Notes: generated from the letters alone by a model not told the origin. 64,000 nt of DNA from Pedobacter sp. PACM 27299 (GCF_001412655.1 NZ_CP012996.1:372001-436000), one strand, 5' to 3'. Positions 26,698-36,098 are shown, counted from the stretch's first letter. Translations and numbers: made by a program.

Positions 26698-27447
26698 TTA
26701 ATCGTTTGTTCGGCGATGGCGGATGTAATACTGCCCTAAGTTGACCGCAATGAAAAGATGGTTGATCACATTCGGAATAAAACCGTAGTATTTGGTAAAG
26801 ATCTTGAAACGCTCTTTTAAACTCGCCATGTGTTTCTTTTTAGATATTCCCCCAACCAGATATTTGGCCACATAACTGTGCGTATTGACAATACTTGACG
26901 CATTTTTAGCCGCCCTGATGATCCAGTCAATATCTGCACTATACTTATATTGTAAATCAAAAGGTCCCGCCAGACTGCGTTTCACATAGATCGCCTGATG
27001 ACTGATACACATGCCATACCTGAAACTTCTCCAGCTAAAAGTTTCCGGAGCCCGATGTCTTCTTTGTCCCAGGCTATGCCAGTTCTCATCGTACATTTCC
27101 GTCTCACCATAGTAAATGTCAGCAGCAGAAGCACTTTCAAATACCTCAGTAACTGTGACCGGAGAATAAATTTCATCACCCGAATTCATGAACAGGACAT
27201 AATCCCCTGTTGCCAATGCGAGCCCTTTATTCATGGCATCATAAATTCCTTTGTCAGGCTCTGAAATAAACTGCGCCAGACGAGATTTATAATTGTAAAT
27301 CGTGTCTTTGGTACCATCGGTAGAGGCACCATCAATCAAAATGTATTCAATATTCGGATAAGTCTGATTCAACACAGAAAGCATCGTGCGCTCAATATCC
27401 TTTACATTATTATAAACGATGGTGATGACACTGAGCTTTGGTTGCAT
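26698..27447 (-). CDS. Glycosyltransferase family 2
   Basis: GT-A fold glycosyltransferase of 249 residues for surface polysaccharide or lipid-linked glycan assembly. The opening LSVITIVYNNVKDIERTMLSVL, the DGASTDGTKD segment (34-45) and FMNSGDE (DxD-like metal motif) are typical of the WcaA/family 2 group. The C-terminus has an amphipathic region but no clear membrane helix. It starts 14 bp after the upstream family 4 glycosyltransferase gene. Donor and acceptor sugars cannot be told. Confidence 0.9.
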   Translation of the reverse strand: MQPKLSVITIVYNNVKDIERTMLSVLNQTYPNIEYILIDGASTDGTKDTIYNYKSRLAQFISEPDKGIYDAMNKGLALATGDYVLFMNSGDEIYSPVTVTEVFESASAADIYYGETEMYDENWHSLGQRRHRAPETFSWRSFRYGMCISHQAIYVKRSLAGPFDLQYKYSADIDWIIRAAKNASSIVNTHSYVAKYLVGGISKKKHMASLKERFKIFTKYYGFIPNVINHLFIAVNLGQYYIRHRRTND

Positions 27448-27461
27448 AGAGTGAATTGTTT

Positions 27462-28733
27462 TTAATGAGGCTGTAAATTAATCAGCGATTGATACAATAA
27501 TAAGTGTTTTTCTGCAATAACCGACTCCGAGAATTCAGTTAATATCGTTCTTCTGGCTTCTTTTTGAATATCAGGAGCGTTTTCATCATGGTACAACCAC
27601 TCAATTCCAGTGGCGAGGTCTTCCGAAGATTTATACTCCGCTAAATACCCATTTTCAAGATGCTTCACCATGTCAGGAATGCCACCTGTTTTAAAGGCCA
27701 CCACCGGAGTTGCACAAGCCAGACTCTCCATTACCGTATTCGGTAGATTGTCTTCCAGAGAAGCCGTAATAAATACGTCTGCGGCAGAGTAACATTTAGC
27801 GAGGTGACTGTCGTTACTGATCGTTCCTAAAAATGTGGTTTTGAAAGGGAATTCCGGCATATCCACATTGTCTTTATTGCCAAAAATAACCAGTTCAATA
27901 TTTTCTTTTATGATTCCCGGCCTAGTAGACAGGTCGTTTAAAGCGTCAATCAAATAAGAAGTCCCCTTGTGTTTGTCATTCTTGGAAGGCATGAAACCAC
28001 TCATCAGTACAAACTTATCAGGATTGATCTTTAATATTTTCTTGGCTTCCGATTTTACATAAGGCTTGAAAACCTTGGTCTCTATCGTGTTTGGGATCAC
28101 AGTAACTGCTCTTGTTCCCATTAAACTGCTCAACTTTACAGAATCTGCCATCCAATGACTCGGTGCTACAATGTGAAAGTTCAATTCAGAGTAAGCTTTT
28201 TTCTTTTGTAACCAATTCCTATGAGAAAAATCATCCTTGCCGCTAAATTTCAACAGCGGACAATTACCGCATTCCTTATGGTAATTTTCACAGGAATAAC
28301 GTACATGACAACCTCCTGTAAACGCATTGCTATCATGAAAAGTCCAAACCACCGGTTTCTCCAACTCATCGATCTGTGCCAGAAATTTGGGCGATAAAAA
28401 TCCATGGTTGATCCAGTGGATGTGGATAATATCCGCAGATCTTACTTTAGGGTGATGAATGACAGATCTGCCAAACCATTGCAAAGAAAAAGGGGTTTTT
28501 AACGCTTTTGAGAAGGCTTTCGACAAATACCGCTCTGCCAGAATCTTCACAACAGCCACCGCTTTCTGAAATGGACTTCTGTTAAAAGCAGTGGTCAGTT
28601 TGCTTTCTTTAAACTGAAAATAAACCATCACTTCAGAATCAACATCATGCGCTTTTAATGCATCACTTAGCCTAAGACAAGCCCTTCCGGCGCCGCCATT
28701 TCCTTCGTATGTATTTAAGTGAACTACTTTCAA
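27462..28733 (-). CDS. Glycosyltransferase family 4 (GT-B)
   Basis: GT-B glycosyltransferase of 423 residues. The N-terminal acceptor domain begins MKVVHLNTYEGNGGAGRACLRL with a Gly-rich loop typical of the family, and the donor domain has LMSGFMPSKNDKHKGTSYLIDAL and the EX7E-like DNLPNTVMESLACATPVVAF near residues 330-350. A Cys/His-containing segment (GGCHVRYSCENYHKECGNCPLL, about 141-162) is common in a WcaC-like subgroup and may bind metal. It precedes a family 2 transferase in the same operon. Confidence 0.9.
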   Translation of the reverse strand: MKVVHLNTYEGNGGAGRACLRLSDALKAHDVDSEVMVYFQFKESKLTTAFNRSPFQKAVAVVKILAERYLSKAFSKALKTPFSLQWFGRSVIHHPKVRSADIIHIHWINHGFLSPKFLAQIDELEKPVVWTFHDSNAFTGGCHVRYSCENYHKECGNCPLLKFSGKDDFSHRNWLQKKKAYSELNFHIVAPSHWMADSVKLSSLMGTRAVTVIPNTIETKVFKPYVKSEAKKILKINPDKFVLMSGFMPSKNDKHKGTSYLIDALNDLSTRPGIIKENIELVIFGNKDNVDMPEFPFKTTFLGTISNDSHLAKCYSAADVFITASLEDNLPNTVMESLACATPVVAFKTGGIPDMVKHLENGYLAEYKSSEDLATGIEWLYHDENAPDIQKEARRTILTEFSESVIAEKHLLLYQSLINLQPH

Positions 28734-28955
28734 TCTATCAAAATTAGCGGTTATTGTTAAATTCTTCTGTATTTTCGTTCCAAACTTATAAAGCCGGTTC
28801 GCCTGCCGTTAAATTTAATTTAAAAATCGAAACAATCCTAAGCTGTAAGCTCACAAATGGTATATGATGATAATATGACATTAAATTAGGACTTTGAAAA
28901 CAATTAAATGAACAGGAATCAATCAAAAGATAATTATAAAAGCTAAAAATATAAT

Positions 28956-29705
28956 ATGGAAAACCTGTTAACCGACAGACAGTTTTGGGTGAATTATTGG
29001 GAAAGTAAAACCGGGTTATCGGTTAATATTCCATCAAATTATTTGTTTCATCAGGAACTCGGCGAAATTATCAACAAACAGGGCGTAAAAACGGCAATTG
29101 AACTGGGTGGCTTTCCAGGATATTATGCCGTATTTCTGAAAAAATATTTTAAGCTGGATGTCACACTGCTCGACTATTTCGTGCACCAGCCGGTGACCAA
29201 TACGTTATTAGAAGCCAATCAATTGAAACCAAGCGACATCAATATTATTGAAACAGATCTGTTTAATTATCAGCCCGTGCAGGAATTTGACCTGGTCTTA
29301 TCTTGTGGATTGATCGAACATTTCAACGATACCGCCGACATCATCAACCGTCACATTGCTTTTGTAAAACCTGGTGGAACCTTATTCATCACCCTCCCTA
29401 ATTTTAAAGCCCTGAATGGCTGGTTCCAAAAGTCTTTCGACCGCGAAAATTACGATAAACACAACATAGATTGTATGGATCCTAAACTGCTGGCTGGCAT
29501 TTGTGAACAGGCAGGCCTGGATGTCGTGCAATCCAGATATTTCGGAAATTTCAGTCTGTGGCTGGAAAATGAACAGCAAAAACCACTAAGTGTTCGTCTT
29601 TTGAAGAAAACACTTTGGTTTGCAGGAAAAATATTTACTAAAATCATTCCTTTTAACTCCAAAGTATTGTCTCCTTATATTATCTTAGAAGCAAGAAAAA
29701 AGTAA
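28956..29705 (+). CDS. Class I SAM-dependent methyltransferase
   Basis: Methyltransferase of 249 residues with the Rossmann-type SAM fold: motif I region AIELGGFPGYYAVFLKKYF (about 47-65), VLSCGLIEHF (motif IV-like) and VKPGGTLFITLPNF (motif VI-like). The C-terminal third is less conserved. It is transcribed opposite to the flanking glycosyltransferase genes and is 7 bp upstream of the rhomboid gene, forming a two-gene unit. The substrate is probably a sugar or lipid-linked glycan, inferred only from the neighbourhood. Confidence 0.85.
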   Translation: MENLLTDRQFWVNYWESKTGLSVNIPSNYLFHQELGEIINKQGVKTAIELGGFPGYYAVFLKKYFKLDVTLLDYFVHQPVTNTLLEANQLKPSDINIIETDLFNYQPVQEFDLVLSCGLIEHFNDTADIINRHIAFVKPGGTLFITLPNFKALNGWFQKSFDRENYDKHNIDCMDPKLLAGICEQAGLDVVQSRYFGNFSLWLENEQQKPLSVRLLKKTLWFAGKIFTKIIPFNSKVLSPYIILEARKK

Positions 29706-29712
29706 AAAGAAA

Positions 29713-31251
29713 ATGGGACTAAGCTGGGGCTATTCACCTAAAGTTGAAAAATATATACCGCTAGGAGATTACCCGGCAGACCAGTACCTCATTATTGCAC
29801 AGCAAGTCATCGAAAACCTGGGCTGGAAGCTAAGTCATGTTTCAGAATCAGGTCTTATTGCCTATACTGGGCTTTCTTTTCAATCCTATAGCGAAGAGAT
29901 CTCCATCCGCATCAACTTTAACTTCGCCATTTTTAAAAGCGAATGCGTAGGTGTTCAGCTCCTGTTTAATGACTATGGAAAAAATGAAGAGAACCTTCAA
30001 AAGTTCTTCGATGAGTTTGAATATGTTCAGTTTCATCTGAAAGATGTCTGGAAAGAAAAACTCGAACAATTTCATGAACATATTGCCAGTCAGGACGACC
30101 AGTATTTCGAAAAAGCGCCCTTGGCCATCAAGAATAAGATCAAAAATGTGCTCTACCTGTTTATTCCCAGAAAGGGATATGTAGTCACACCGCTGCTTTT
30201 GATCGCTAATATTTTATACTATCTGTTGATTATACTGGTCTTCACGCTCCAGGTCATTAAATTTAAAGGAGTAAATCTAACCCCTTTTGAATGGAAGGAG
30301 GTCGGAGAAAGGATTTTTCTAAACCTCGGTGCGGACTCCAGAGATGCGGTACTAAATGGTCAGGTCTGGAGATTACTGAGCCATCAATTCATTCATTTTT
30401 CTTTTATTCACCTGTTCTGTAATATGTACGCACTCATTTATATCGGTCTCATGGTGGAGAATAAACTGGGTAGCTGGAAAACATTAGCCGTTTACCTGTT
30501 GAGCGGTATTTGTGGTGGACTGATCAGTGTAGTACACTATAAAACAGGCCTTATGGGGGGTGCATCAGGCGCGATTATGGGGATGTTCGGTGCCTTTCTG
30601 GCCTTACTACTCAGCAATGCCTTCGAGAAAAATGCCAATAGGGCACTATTAATCAGTACCCTGATCCTGACTGCTTTTATGCTGCTGAATGGATTGATGG
30701 GCAAAAAAACAGATAATTCTGCACATTTTGGGGGAGTAATATCTGGATTTGTACTTGGTTACCTCCTTTATAATCCAGTGATTTTCAAAATTAATCTGCC
30801 AGTATATTGGAGAACAGCCACTGCCTTCTTCCTGGTATTGCTATTAGGAGCAGGTGTTATGCGGTTTTCACCGATTTATCAAATCAAAGAGTATGCTAAG
30901 CTTCGCGAAAAATTGATGAGCAATGAACTGGCATTTAATGAAATCTATAGCCTCCACCAGGGAATGTCTAAAACTGAAAAGTTGGAACTGATCAAAAAAT
31001 GCGTCCTGGATTCCTGGAAAAGAAACCTCGCAATAGTCAAACGCATGGAAACGATGGTATTATTAGATAAAGATAAGGCTGATCTGGAGTTTAGAACAAA
31101 AAAAGCGAAGAGAGGATATGAACTTGGAGTGATGCTCTATCAAGATTACCAATCGGATGATAGGCCTCTGAAGGCTAAAATCCAGCGGAAATTAGATGAA
31201 CTGACTCATCTAAACCAGGCAGAACGAGAGGAGAGCACTGTCGAAGATTAG
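29713..31251 (+). CDS. Rhomboid family intramembrane serine protease with large soluble extensions
   Basis: Rhomboid protease, 512 residues. An N-terminal soluble domain of about 150 residues precedes a membrane helix (about 158-180) and the rhomboid core (about 200-355). The catalytic dyad is S285 (GGASGAIMG) and H338 (SAHFGGVISG); the WR motif (219-220) and H228/H233/N237 of helix 2 are present. A further hydrophobic segment near 368-385 is followed by a charged helical C-terminal tail of about 120 residues. The substrate is unknown. It pairs with the methyltransferase upstream and ends 12 bp before a convergent glycosyltransferase. Confidence 0.93.
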   Translation: MGLSWGYSPKVEKYIPLGDYPADQYLIIAQQVIENLGWKLSHVSESGLIAYTGLSFQSYSEEISIRINFNFAIFKSECVGVQLLFNDYGKNEENLQKFFDEFEYVQFHLKDVWKEKLEQFHEHIASQDDQYFEKAPLAIKNKIKNVLYLFIPRKGYVVTPLLLIANILYYLLIILVFTLQVIKFKGVNLTPFEWKEVGERIFLNLGADSRDAVLNGQVWRLLSHQFIHFSFIHLFCNMYALIYIGLMVENKLGSWKTLAVYLLSGICGGLISVVHYKTGLMGGASGAIMGMFGAFLALLLSNAFEKNANRALLISTLILTAFMLLNGLMGKKTDNSAHFGGVISGFVLGYLLYNPVIFKINLPVYWRTATAFFLVLLLGAGVMRFSPIYQIKEYAKLREKLMSNELAFNEIYSLHQGMSKTEKLELIKKCVLDSWKRNLAIVKRMETMVLLDKDKADLEFRTKKAKRGYELGVMLYQDYQSDDRPLKAKIQRKLDELTHLNQAEREESTVED

Positions 31252-31263
31252 AACGTCTACGCA

Positions 31264-32163
31264 CTAGCCCAAACGCTGTTTAACGTATCTTTTGATCCTT
31301 TCCCATAAACTACCTTTACGTGTAGACAAGAAGCTTTTAATGGTCTCGTAAGCGGCTTTGTTCTCCTTAATTTCCGTTGGAAAATGCTGAATCGGCTTAG
31401 GGTTAATGATCACATTATAAATATCGTTGATCCCGGAATGGATTCCGGTTCCATCATGGCCAATATTGTTCACTAATGATTGGGAAGGGTTCAAGGTTAA
31501 TCCGCCTTTTAAAAAGATGGAAGCATACCATCGGATCGCCCAGGAGTTATTCTTTCCATTTTTAAAATCCTGCATCTGCTTCCAGAAGTTCATTTTATGT
31601 TCAATAGAAAACTCTGACTTCTTTTTCGCATCAAACTGACCCATTAAAGTGTCGATATTTGGTTCAAAATGCTGCCATGCACGCTCCCAGGTCGCCCATC
31701 CCCAGCTTGTCGCCGCTCGATAGAAAAATGATTCAGGAAGATTATTCTCTTTTAAAGGATACATGTAAGCCCCGATATGCATCACCTTTTCTTCTTCGCG
31801 GTAGCGGCTTAAGGCCTCATTAAAATAGGTCAGGGTAAAAGGGGAAGTGATCAGGTCATCTTCCATCACAATCACCTGCTGGTAGTCTTTTACCAGTCGG
31901 CTGACACCAGCGATGACCGAATTGGCCAGTCCCATGTTTTCCGGACGCTCAATGATTTCCACAGATTTGAACCCATCAATGCTTTTCAGCAGCTCGCGAA
32001 CCTCCATCACCTTTGCCTGGTCTTCCGCGGATTTAAATCCATCAGAAAATACGAATAACCTGCTTTCTGCCGCCAGTTGATTCTGCTGCAAAAACTTAAT
32101 AGTACGTTCCGTATGCTGCGGACGGTTATAAACGAATAAAGCAATAGGTGCAAAAAGCTGCAT
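31264..32163 (-). CDS. Glycosyltransferase (GT2-like, sugar-transferase fold)
   Basis: Glycosyltransferase of 299 residues. The start is placed at ATG 32163, since MQLFAPIALFVYNRPQHTERTI is a typical N-terminus and this avoids a 59-bp overlap with the upstream methyltransferase (stop at 32165). The metal-binding acidic motif is VMEDDLITSP, followed by the WGWATWERAW segment found in a group of bacterial capsule/LPS transferases. The C-terminus is basic. It is part of the minus-strand glycan operon that starts with the flippase gene. Confidence 0.87.
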   Translation of the reverse strand: MQLFAPIALFVYNRPQHTERTIKFLQQNQLAAESRLFVFSDGFKSAEDQAKVMEVRELLKSIDGFKSVEIIERPENMGLANSVIAGVSRLVKDYQQVIVMEDDLITSPFTLTYFNEALSRYREEEKVMHIGAYMYPLKENNLPESFFYRAATSWGWATWERAWQHFEPNIDTLMGQFDAKKKSEFSIEHKMNFWKQMQDFKNGKNNSWAIRWYASIFLKGGLTLNPSQSLVNNIGHDGTGIHSGINDIYNVIINPKPIQHFPTEIKENKAAYETIKSFLSTRKGSLWERIKRYVKQRLG

Positions 32164-32164
32164 A

Positions 32165-32932
32165 TTAGAAGATCTCGAGGTTTTGGTTTGACTTTTTAGT
32201 GAGCACAGTATAAGCGTTCCCAAATTGCTCCCGCTTATTTTTTCCTAGAATAGTACCCAAAATGTTTTTAATGCGGTGTTCCAACTCTATTTTTAAAGTA
32301 GTCAGTATAGTTTTTGGTGTTTTCTTAACTTTAAATTCGCAGAATTTAATGGTGTCAATAGGGGTAAGGGTGGTTTTGTCCGCTTCGATCACAAAACCCT
32401 CACTTTGCAGCAGAAAACGGATCAATGTTGGGGTATACATGTTGATATGGCCATAATCCAGGAAGTGTTTCATTCTTTTGTCAACGCCAAAACGGTAATC
32501 TAATGGTACCTCAATGACCACATATTTAGCCACCCTTTTTAGCTCTCTTAACAGCACTCTTTCATGCTCCACATGTTCCAGTACATGAGCAAGAATGATG
32601 AGGTCAAAGCTGTCGTCCGGATAGGGAATACTATAGCCATCGAAACGGCTGACCTCCTTTAATTTACTCAAATTGCGCTTTCTGATCAGCTCAACACCAC
32701 TATCCGCTATTTCTAGCGCATAAAGCTCCGTGCCAAAGTTCCACTCGTTTAAGTAATGTAATATACTGCCATCTCCCGCACCTACTTCCAATATCTTCTT
32801 TGGCTGAATTCCCTGACACACCGCGATCAGGTTTTTTGCTTTGGATTTTGCACCAAGCATACGCCATTCTACATCGCTATCGGTGTAAAAGTCGTTGTAA
32901 GAAGCGACGATATCTTCTGTGATGATGGCCAT
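32165..32932 (-). CDS. Class I SAM-dependent methyltransferase
   Basis: Methyltransferase of 255 residues with a clear SAM-binding motif I ILEVGAGDGSILHYL (about 45-59), the acidic motif YALEIADSGVEL and the motif IV region FDLIILAHVLEHVEHERVLL. It sits 4 bp after the second minus-strand methyltransferase and directly before a glycosyltransferase, so a role in methylating a surface glycan or its precursor is likely but unproven. Confidence 0.88.
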   Translation of the reverse strand: MAIITEDIVASYNDFYTDSDVEWRMLGAKSKAKNLIAVCQGIQPKKILEVGAGDGSILHYLNEWNFGTELYALEIADSGVELIRKRNLSKLKEVSRFDGYSIPYPDDSFDLIILAHVLEHVEHERVLLRELKRVAKYVVIEVPLDYRFGVDKRMKHFLDYGHINMYTPTLIRFLLQSEGFVIEADKTTLTPIDTIKFCEFKVKKTPKTILTTLKIELEHRIKNILGTILGKNKREQFGNAYTVLTKKSNQNLEIF

Positions 32933-32936
32933 TTGA

Positions 32937-33563
32937 TTAGTCTTTTATACCGTCAATAATCAATGAAGAATAGCCTAGAGGCTCATTAAAGCGCTTATCG
33001 AACCTTCTGGACCTTAGAATATGGCCATCGTCGCTTTTCCAGTCTACAAAATGAAACTGCTGCTGCTCATCATAATATTCTAAAAGTTTCACTCGGAACC
33101 CTGCGTCTTCCAGTACTTTGCTTAGTTTTTTATAGTCGTATAACAACTTATGGTCATGGGAACCCTCTCCATGTCCACCAGGTTCTACCTGTTCAATATA
33201 AGCTGGATTAGGATGGAAACCATCTGGAACGGCAATTCTGATGCTGCCGCCTTTCTCCATAAATGCATAACAGTTTTTTAAAGCGATCAGGGCATCTGCA
33301 TAGCTGATGTGCTCAAATACATGTTCGGCAAGAAATTTTGAGGCTTTCTTTTCGCCCAACAAGTTTTCAAAAGAACTCTTTTCCAATAAATTTAAACTCT
33401 CGATATTGGTCGGCAACCAGTTTTCATAATCGGTGTTTTCTGAACCGATAATGATGTTCAAAGGATCCGACGATTTCTTGATTTTGGACTTCAACTGCAG
33501 AAGATCCAATATGTTTTTTGGTTTTAATACGATTGATCTTACTACCTTTCTTAAGGAATTCAT
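32937..33563 (-). CDS. Methyltransferase-like protein with degenerate SAM motif I
   Basis: Protein of 208 residues resembling predicted SAM-dependent methyltransferases of the COG4627 type. The motif IV region FLAEHVFEHISYADALIAL and the post-motif MEKGGSIRIAVPDGFHPNP are well kept. The motif I position, usually LNxGCGxxxxxGW, reads LNIIIGSENTDYENWLP, so the Gly-rich loop is incomplete. It may therefore bind SAM poorly or act as a partner of the adjacent methyltransferase. A further 187 bp separate it from the flippase gene upstream; that gap has no convincing gene. Confidence 0.75.
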   Translation of the reverse strand: MNSLRKVVRSIVLKPKNILDLLQLKSKIKKSSDPLNIIIGSENTDYENWLPTNIESLNLLEKSSFENLLGEKKASKFLAEHVFEHISYADALIALKNCYAFMEKGGSIRIAVPDGFHPNPAYIEQVEPGGHGEGSHDHKLLYDYKKLSKVLEDAGFRVKLLEYYDEQQQFHFVDWKSDDGHILRSRRFDKRFNEPLGYSSLIIDGIKD

Positions 33564-33750
33564 CTGTATAATATGTGTTTTTGTAAGATGTAACGGTCAT
33601 GAAATCATGTGTCGGTTCACCTGTATGGCTTAAATTTATGTCCTGCAGTTCCATGTTAAGATGCAGGTCATTTGAGTGTCAAAGTTAAAATGTTAAACGC
33701 AAAAAGCTAATATATCCGTATAATTATTGGATCAGATAATTTCTTTAAGC

Positions 33751-35094
33751 TTACTTAACTCCAGAAGGCCTGTTTTTGACCTTTTCAAACAGCGTGATGA
33801 GGAATAAAGATTTGAGCATCATAATGCCTTGCTGCCTTGTTTTTGGAATGAATAAAATCATGAAATTTGAACTCGCATAGGCAATTAATGTCGCCACTGC
33901 GGCACCCATAATCCCATATTCTGGAATCCACAGGATGTTTAAAACAATGTTGATGATCGCTCCAGCACCAGTGCGAACCATGGAAAGTTTGGTATAACCT
34001 TCTGCAATGAGGAATTGTCCGCTGGCAGTACCAAGGAAAGTAAAAACCCCTGCCCAGATATGTACTGACAATACATGCGCTGCAGGCCAGTAGTCAGGAG
34101 TATACAATATTCTGTAAATAAGGGGAGAAGCAAAGGTCATGAAAAGTGCGATGCTGAGGCTGATCCAGACCATTAAATCGTACATGTTCTGCATTCTTCG
34201 CTGATACCTTTCCGGGTCATCTCTTTTTGCATTCATAATGGCTGGAAAAACGGCCGTTACAATGGCTACAGGGATAAAGTACCAGGCTTCAGAAAACTGG
34301 GCCACTGTGGCATAGATTCCTTGCTGTGCAGAACCTAAATATCCCTGGATCATCAGCGTATCTATCTTCATGTAGATGGAAATCAGGATGGCCGAAAATG
34401 CCATTGGCCAGGAATGTTTTAGTAGAAAACGTGCTAAAGGACTTTCAAACTTCCATTCAAATATAGATCCTCCTTCCTTTTGGTATATATACACATAACC
34501 AAGCGCCAATGCAATCACATCAAACAGTAAGGCAGCGATAAACCAATTCAGGCTCATGCCCAGTACAATCAATAGCAATTTGAAACCTGCAGATAACAGG
34601 TTTCCCATCACCTGCACAGCCATTATAAATTTCCCCTGGGCCCTGGACTGAAAATAACTGTCAATGATATTAAATGCCTGAACAACCCCCGTAAAACCGA
34701 CCACCATAATATAAGACAATGGCGCGTCTACGGTGGTCATGTCTACCGCAAAATGATAAGCGAGATAAATCAGTGGGAGCACAGCGATACCACCAATAAG
34801 TTTCAGAGTAAAAGCTGTGCCGAGTAATTCGTTTTTCTTTTCCGGGAAACGCAGGAGCTCCCTGGTTACAAAACCGTCTAATCCCAAAGCCGCTGCGGCA
34901 ATGAAAAACGTAATAAATGCAAGTGGGTAATTGTAAACTCCGAATACTTCTGGACCTAAATAATTCCCGACAGCTATGCTGGCCACTATTTTTATGCCCA
35001 TACTGCCCACACGGGCAATCATCAGCCAGCCTGCATTTTTTGCGTATTTCTCTATCGCTCCCTGGTCAAAACCAGGAATACTTGGGATTTTCAT
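33751..35094 (-). CDS. Polysaccharide flippase, MOP/Wzx family
   Basis: Integral membrane protein of 447 residues with about 12 helices, similar to Wzx/RfbX O-antigen and exopolysaccharide flippases, which move undecaprenyl-linked oligosaccharide across the inner membrane. The N-terminal AGWLMIARVGSMGIKIVASIAVGNYLGPEVFGVYNYPLAF pattern (a long helix 1 with the YLGPxxFG turn) is typical. It heads the minus-strand group of methyltransferases and a glycosyltransferase, supporting a lipid-linked glycan pathway. No Wzy polymerase is evident here. Confidence 0.9.
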   Translation of the reverse strand: MKIPSIPGFDQGAIEKYAKNAGWLMIARVGSMGIKIVASIAVGNYLGPEVFGVYNYPLAFITFFIAAAALGLDGFVTRELLRFPEKKNELLGTAFTLKLIGGIAVLPLIYLAYHFAVDMTTVDAPLSYIMVVGFTGVVQAFNIIDSYFQSRAQGKFIMAVQVMGNLLSAGFKLLLIVLGMSLNWFIAALLFDVIALALGYVYIYQKEGGSIFEWKFESPLARFLLKHSWPMAFSAILISIYMKIDTLMIQGYLGSAQQGIYATVAQFSEAWYFIPVAIVTAVFPAIMNAKRDDPERYQRRMQNMYDLMVWISLSIALFMTFASPLIYRILYTPDYWPAAHVLSVHIWAGVFTFLGTASGQFLIAEGYTKLSMVRTGAGAIINIVLNILWIPEYGIMGAAVATLIAYASSNFMILFIPKTRQQGIMMLKSLFLITLFEKVKNRPSGVK

Positions 35095-35115
35095 GCTCGC
35101 CTGTTCTTGCTAAAA

Positions 35116-35514
35116 TTAACTTAAGGGTGCACCAACAGGGATCGCACAATCATGACCTGGAAGGCCATGAGCCGGGTTTAATTTCGCTTCTTTCTGGTTT
35201 ACAGGCGTACTTGGAGCAGTCGCCGCAGGTGCTGTCGTTTGTGGCACAGCAACAGGAGCTGAAGTTGCCGTTCCTGTACTTGGAGCCGCTGCTGCCGCAC
35301 TGGCATTCAATGGTGCTCCAACTGGAAGTGCGCAGTCATGAAAAGGTTGTCCATGTGCTGGATTGTTTGCTGGTTTTTCTCCGCTGGCCATGGTTGGACT
35401 AGCCGAAGGAAGGCCGCCAGGTGTAGGAGTTACTACATTCTGACTTTGCTTAGGTTCACTGTTACAGGCAGAAAGTGCCAGAACAAAACAACTGATATAA
35501 AGGATCCTTTTCAT
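35116..35514 (-). CDS. Lipoprotein with duplicated NPAHGxPxHDC motif
   Basis: Small exported lipoprotein of 132 residues; lipobox LSAC with C17. The mature protein is a Pro/Ala/Ser/Thr-rich linker carrying two copies of a 19-residue motif at 51-69 and 113-131, NPAHGxPxHDCAxPVGAPL. Each copy has two His and one Cys, which suggests metal binding or a covalent surface attachment, but no function is known to me. Similar NPxHGxPGHxC motifs occur in short lipoproteins of other Bacteroidota. It is transcribed toward the flippase gene 21 bp away and may be a separate unit. Confidence 0.8.
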   Translation of the reverse strand: MKRILYISCFVLALSACNSEPKQSQNVVTPTPGGLPSASPTMASGEKPANNPAHGQPFHDCALPVGAPLNASAAAAAPSTGTATSAPVAVPQTTAPAATAPSTPVNQKEAKLNPAHGLPGHDCAIPVGAPLS

Positions 35515-35579
35515 AAGTTATACATTTATTAACCTTCTAATAGAGATAAAAGATAGGCAAAGATGTGAAATTTGTTGGG

Positions 35580-36098
35580 TTATCGTAGGTAGCTTTGATC
35601 AATCCTATGTAATTGTTGCAAATGGTGGTTCAGGTGAATTCTAATAAAGCGCAACCACTGAAATGCATTCAGATAACCAAACCTTGGATGCGGCATTTTC
35701 AAGCCTTTATCCGCATTTGGGAGTAGTAAAGCATCTTTTTCCAGTTGCTTTACAAAGTCGTCCATTAAAGCCACAGCCTCCGTTTTGCTGATTTTTTTCA
35801 GTCTTTCTACCAACCTTTTCGGTGCCTTATACTTTCTTCCCGGAGGAAGACTACCCATAAATAGAATCAGCTTTACAATAAAAGCAGTAGGTTTTTGCTC
35901 ACCCTGACCAGTAATAGCACACGTCAATTGCTTTAAAGAAAGGATACTGGAGTCAAAAATATGAAAATACACTTCACTGTAGGACCAGCCGCCAATAGCA
36001 GGCGTTTCGAGAAAACGATCTTCTTCCAGCTCCTTTAGTTTATTTTGATAAGCCAACACGATTTGCTGGATCTTTTTATAGTCTTTGCCAGTACTCAT
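35580..36098 (-). CDS. DinB-like four-helix metalloprotein
   Basis: DinB/YfiT superfamily protein of 172 residues. The putative metal ligands are H46 (SEVYFHIFDSS) and H155/H159 (IHLNHHLQQLHRI), in the usual positions at helix 2 and the C-terminal helix. Bacterial members include thiol-dependent transferases, but the function of this one is unknown. The SOS name refers to B. subtilis and should not imply damage induction. It begins 5 bp after the DUF4476 gene. Confidence 0.8.
   Translation of the reverse strand: MSTGKDYKKIQQIVLAYQNKLKELEEDRFLETPAIGGWSYSEVYFHIFDSSILSLKQLTCAITGQGEQKPTAFIVKLILFMGSLPPGRKYKAPKRLVERLKKISKTEAVALMDDFVKQLEKDALLLPNADKGLKMPHPRFGYLNAFQWLRFIRIHLNHHLQQLHRIDQSYLR

Noticed and set aside
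33424..33654. A 76-codon minus-strand ORF upstream of the degenerate methyltransferase
   Set aside because: It overlaps the start of the methyltransferase in another frame and its composition is not protein-like.
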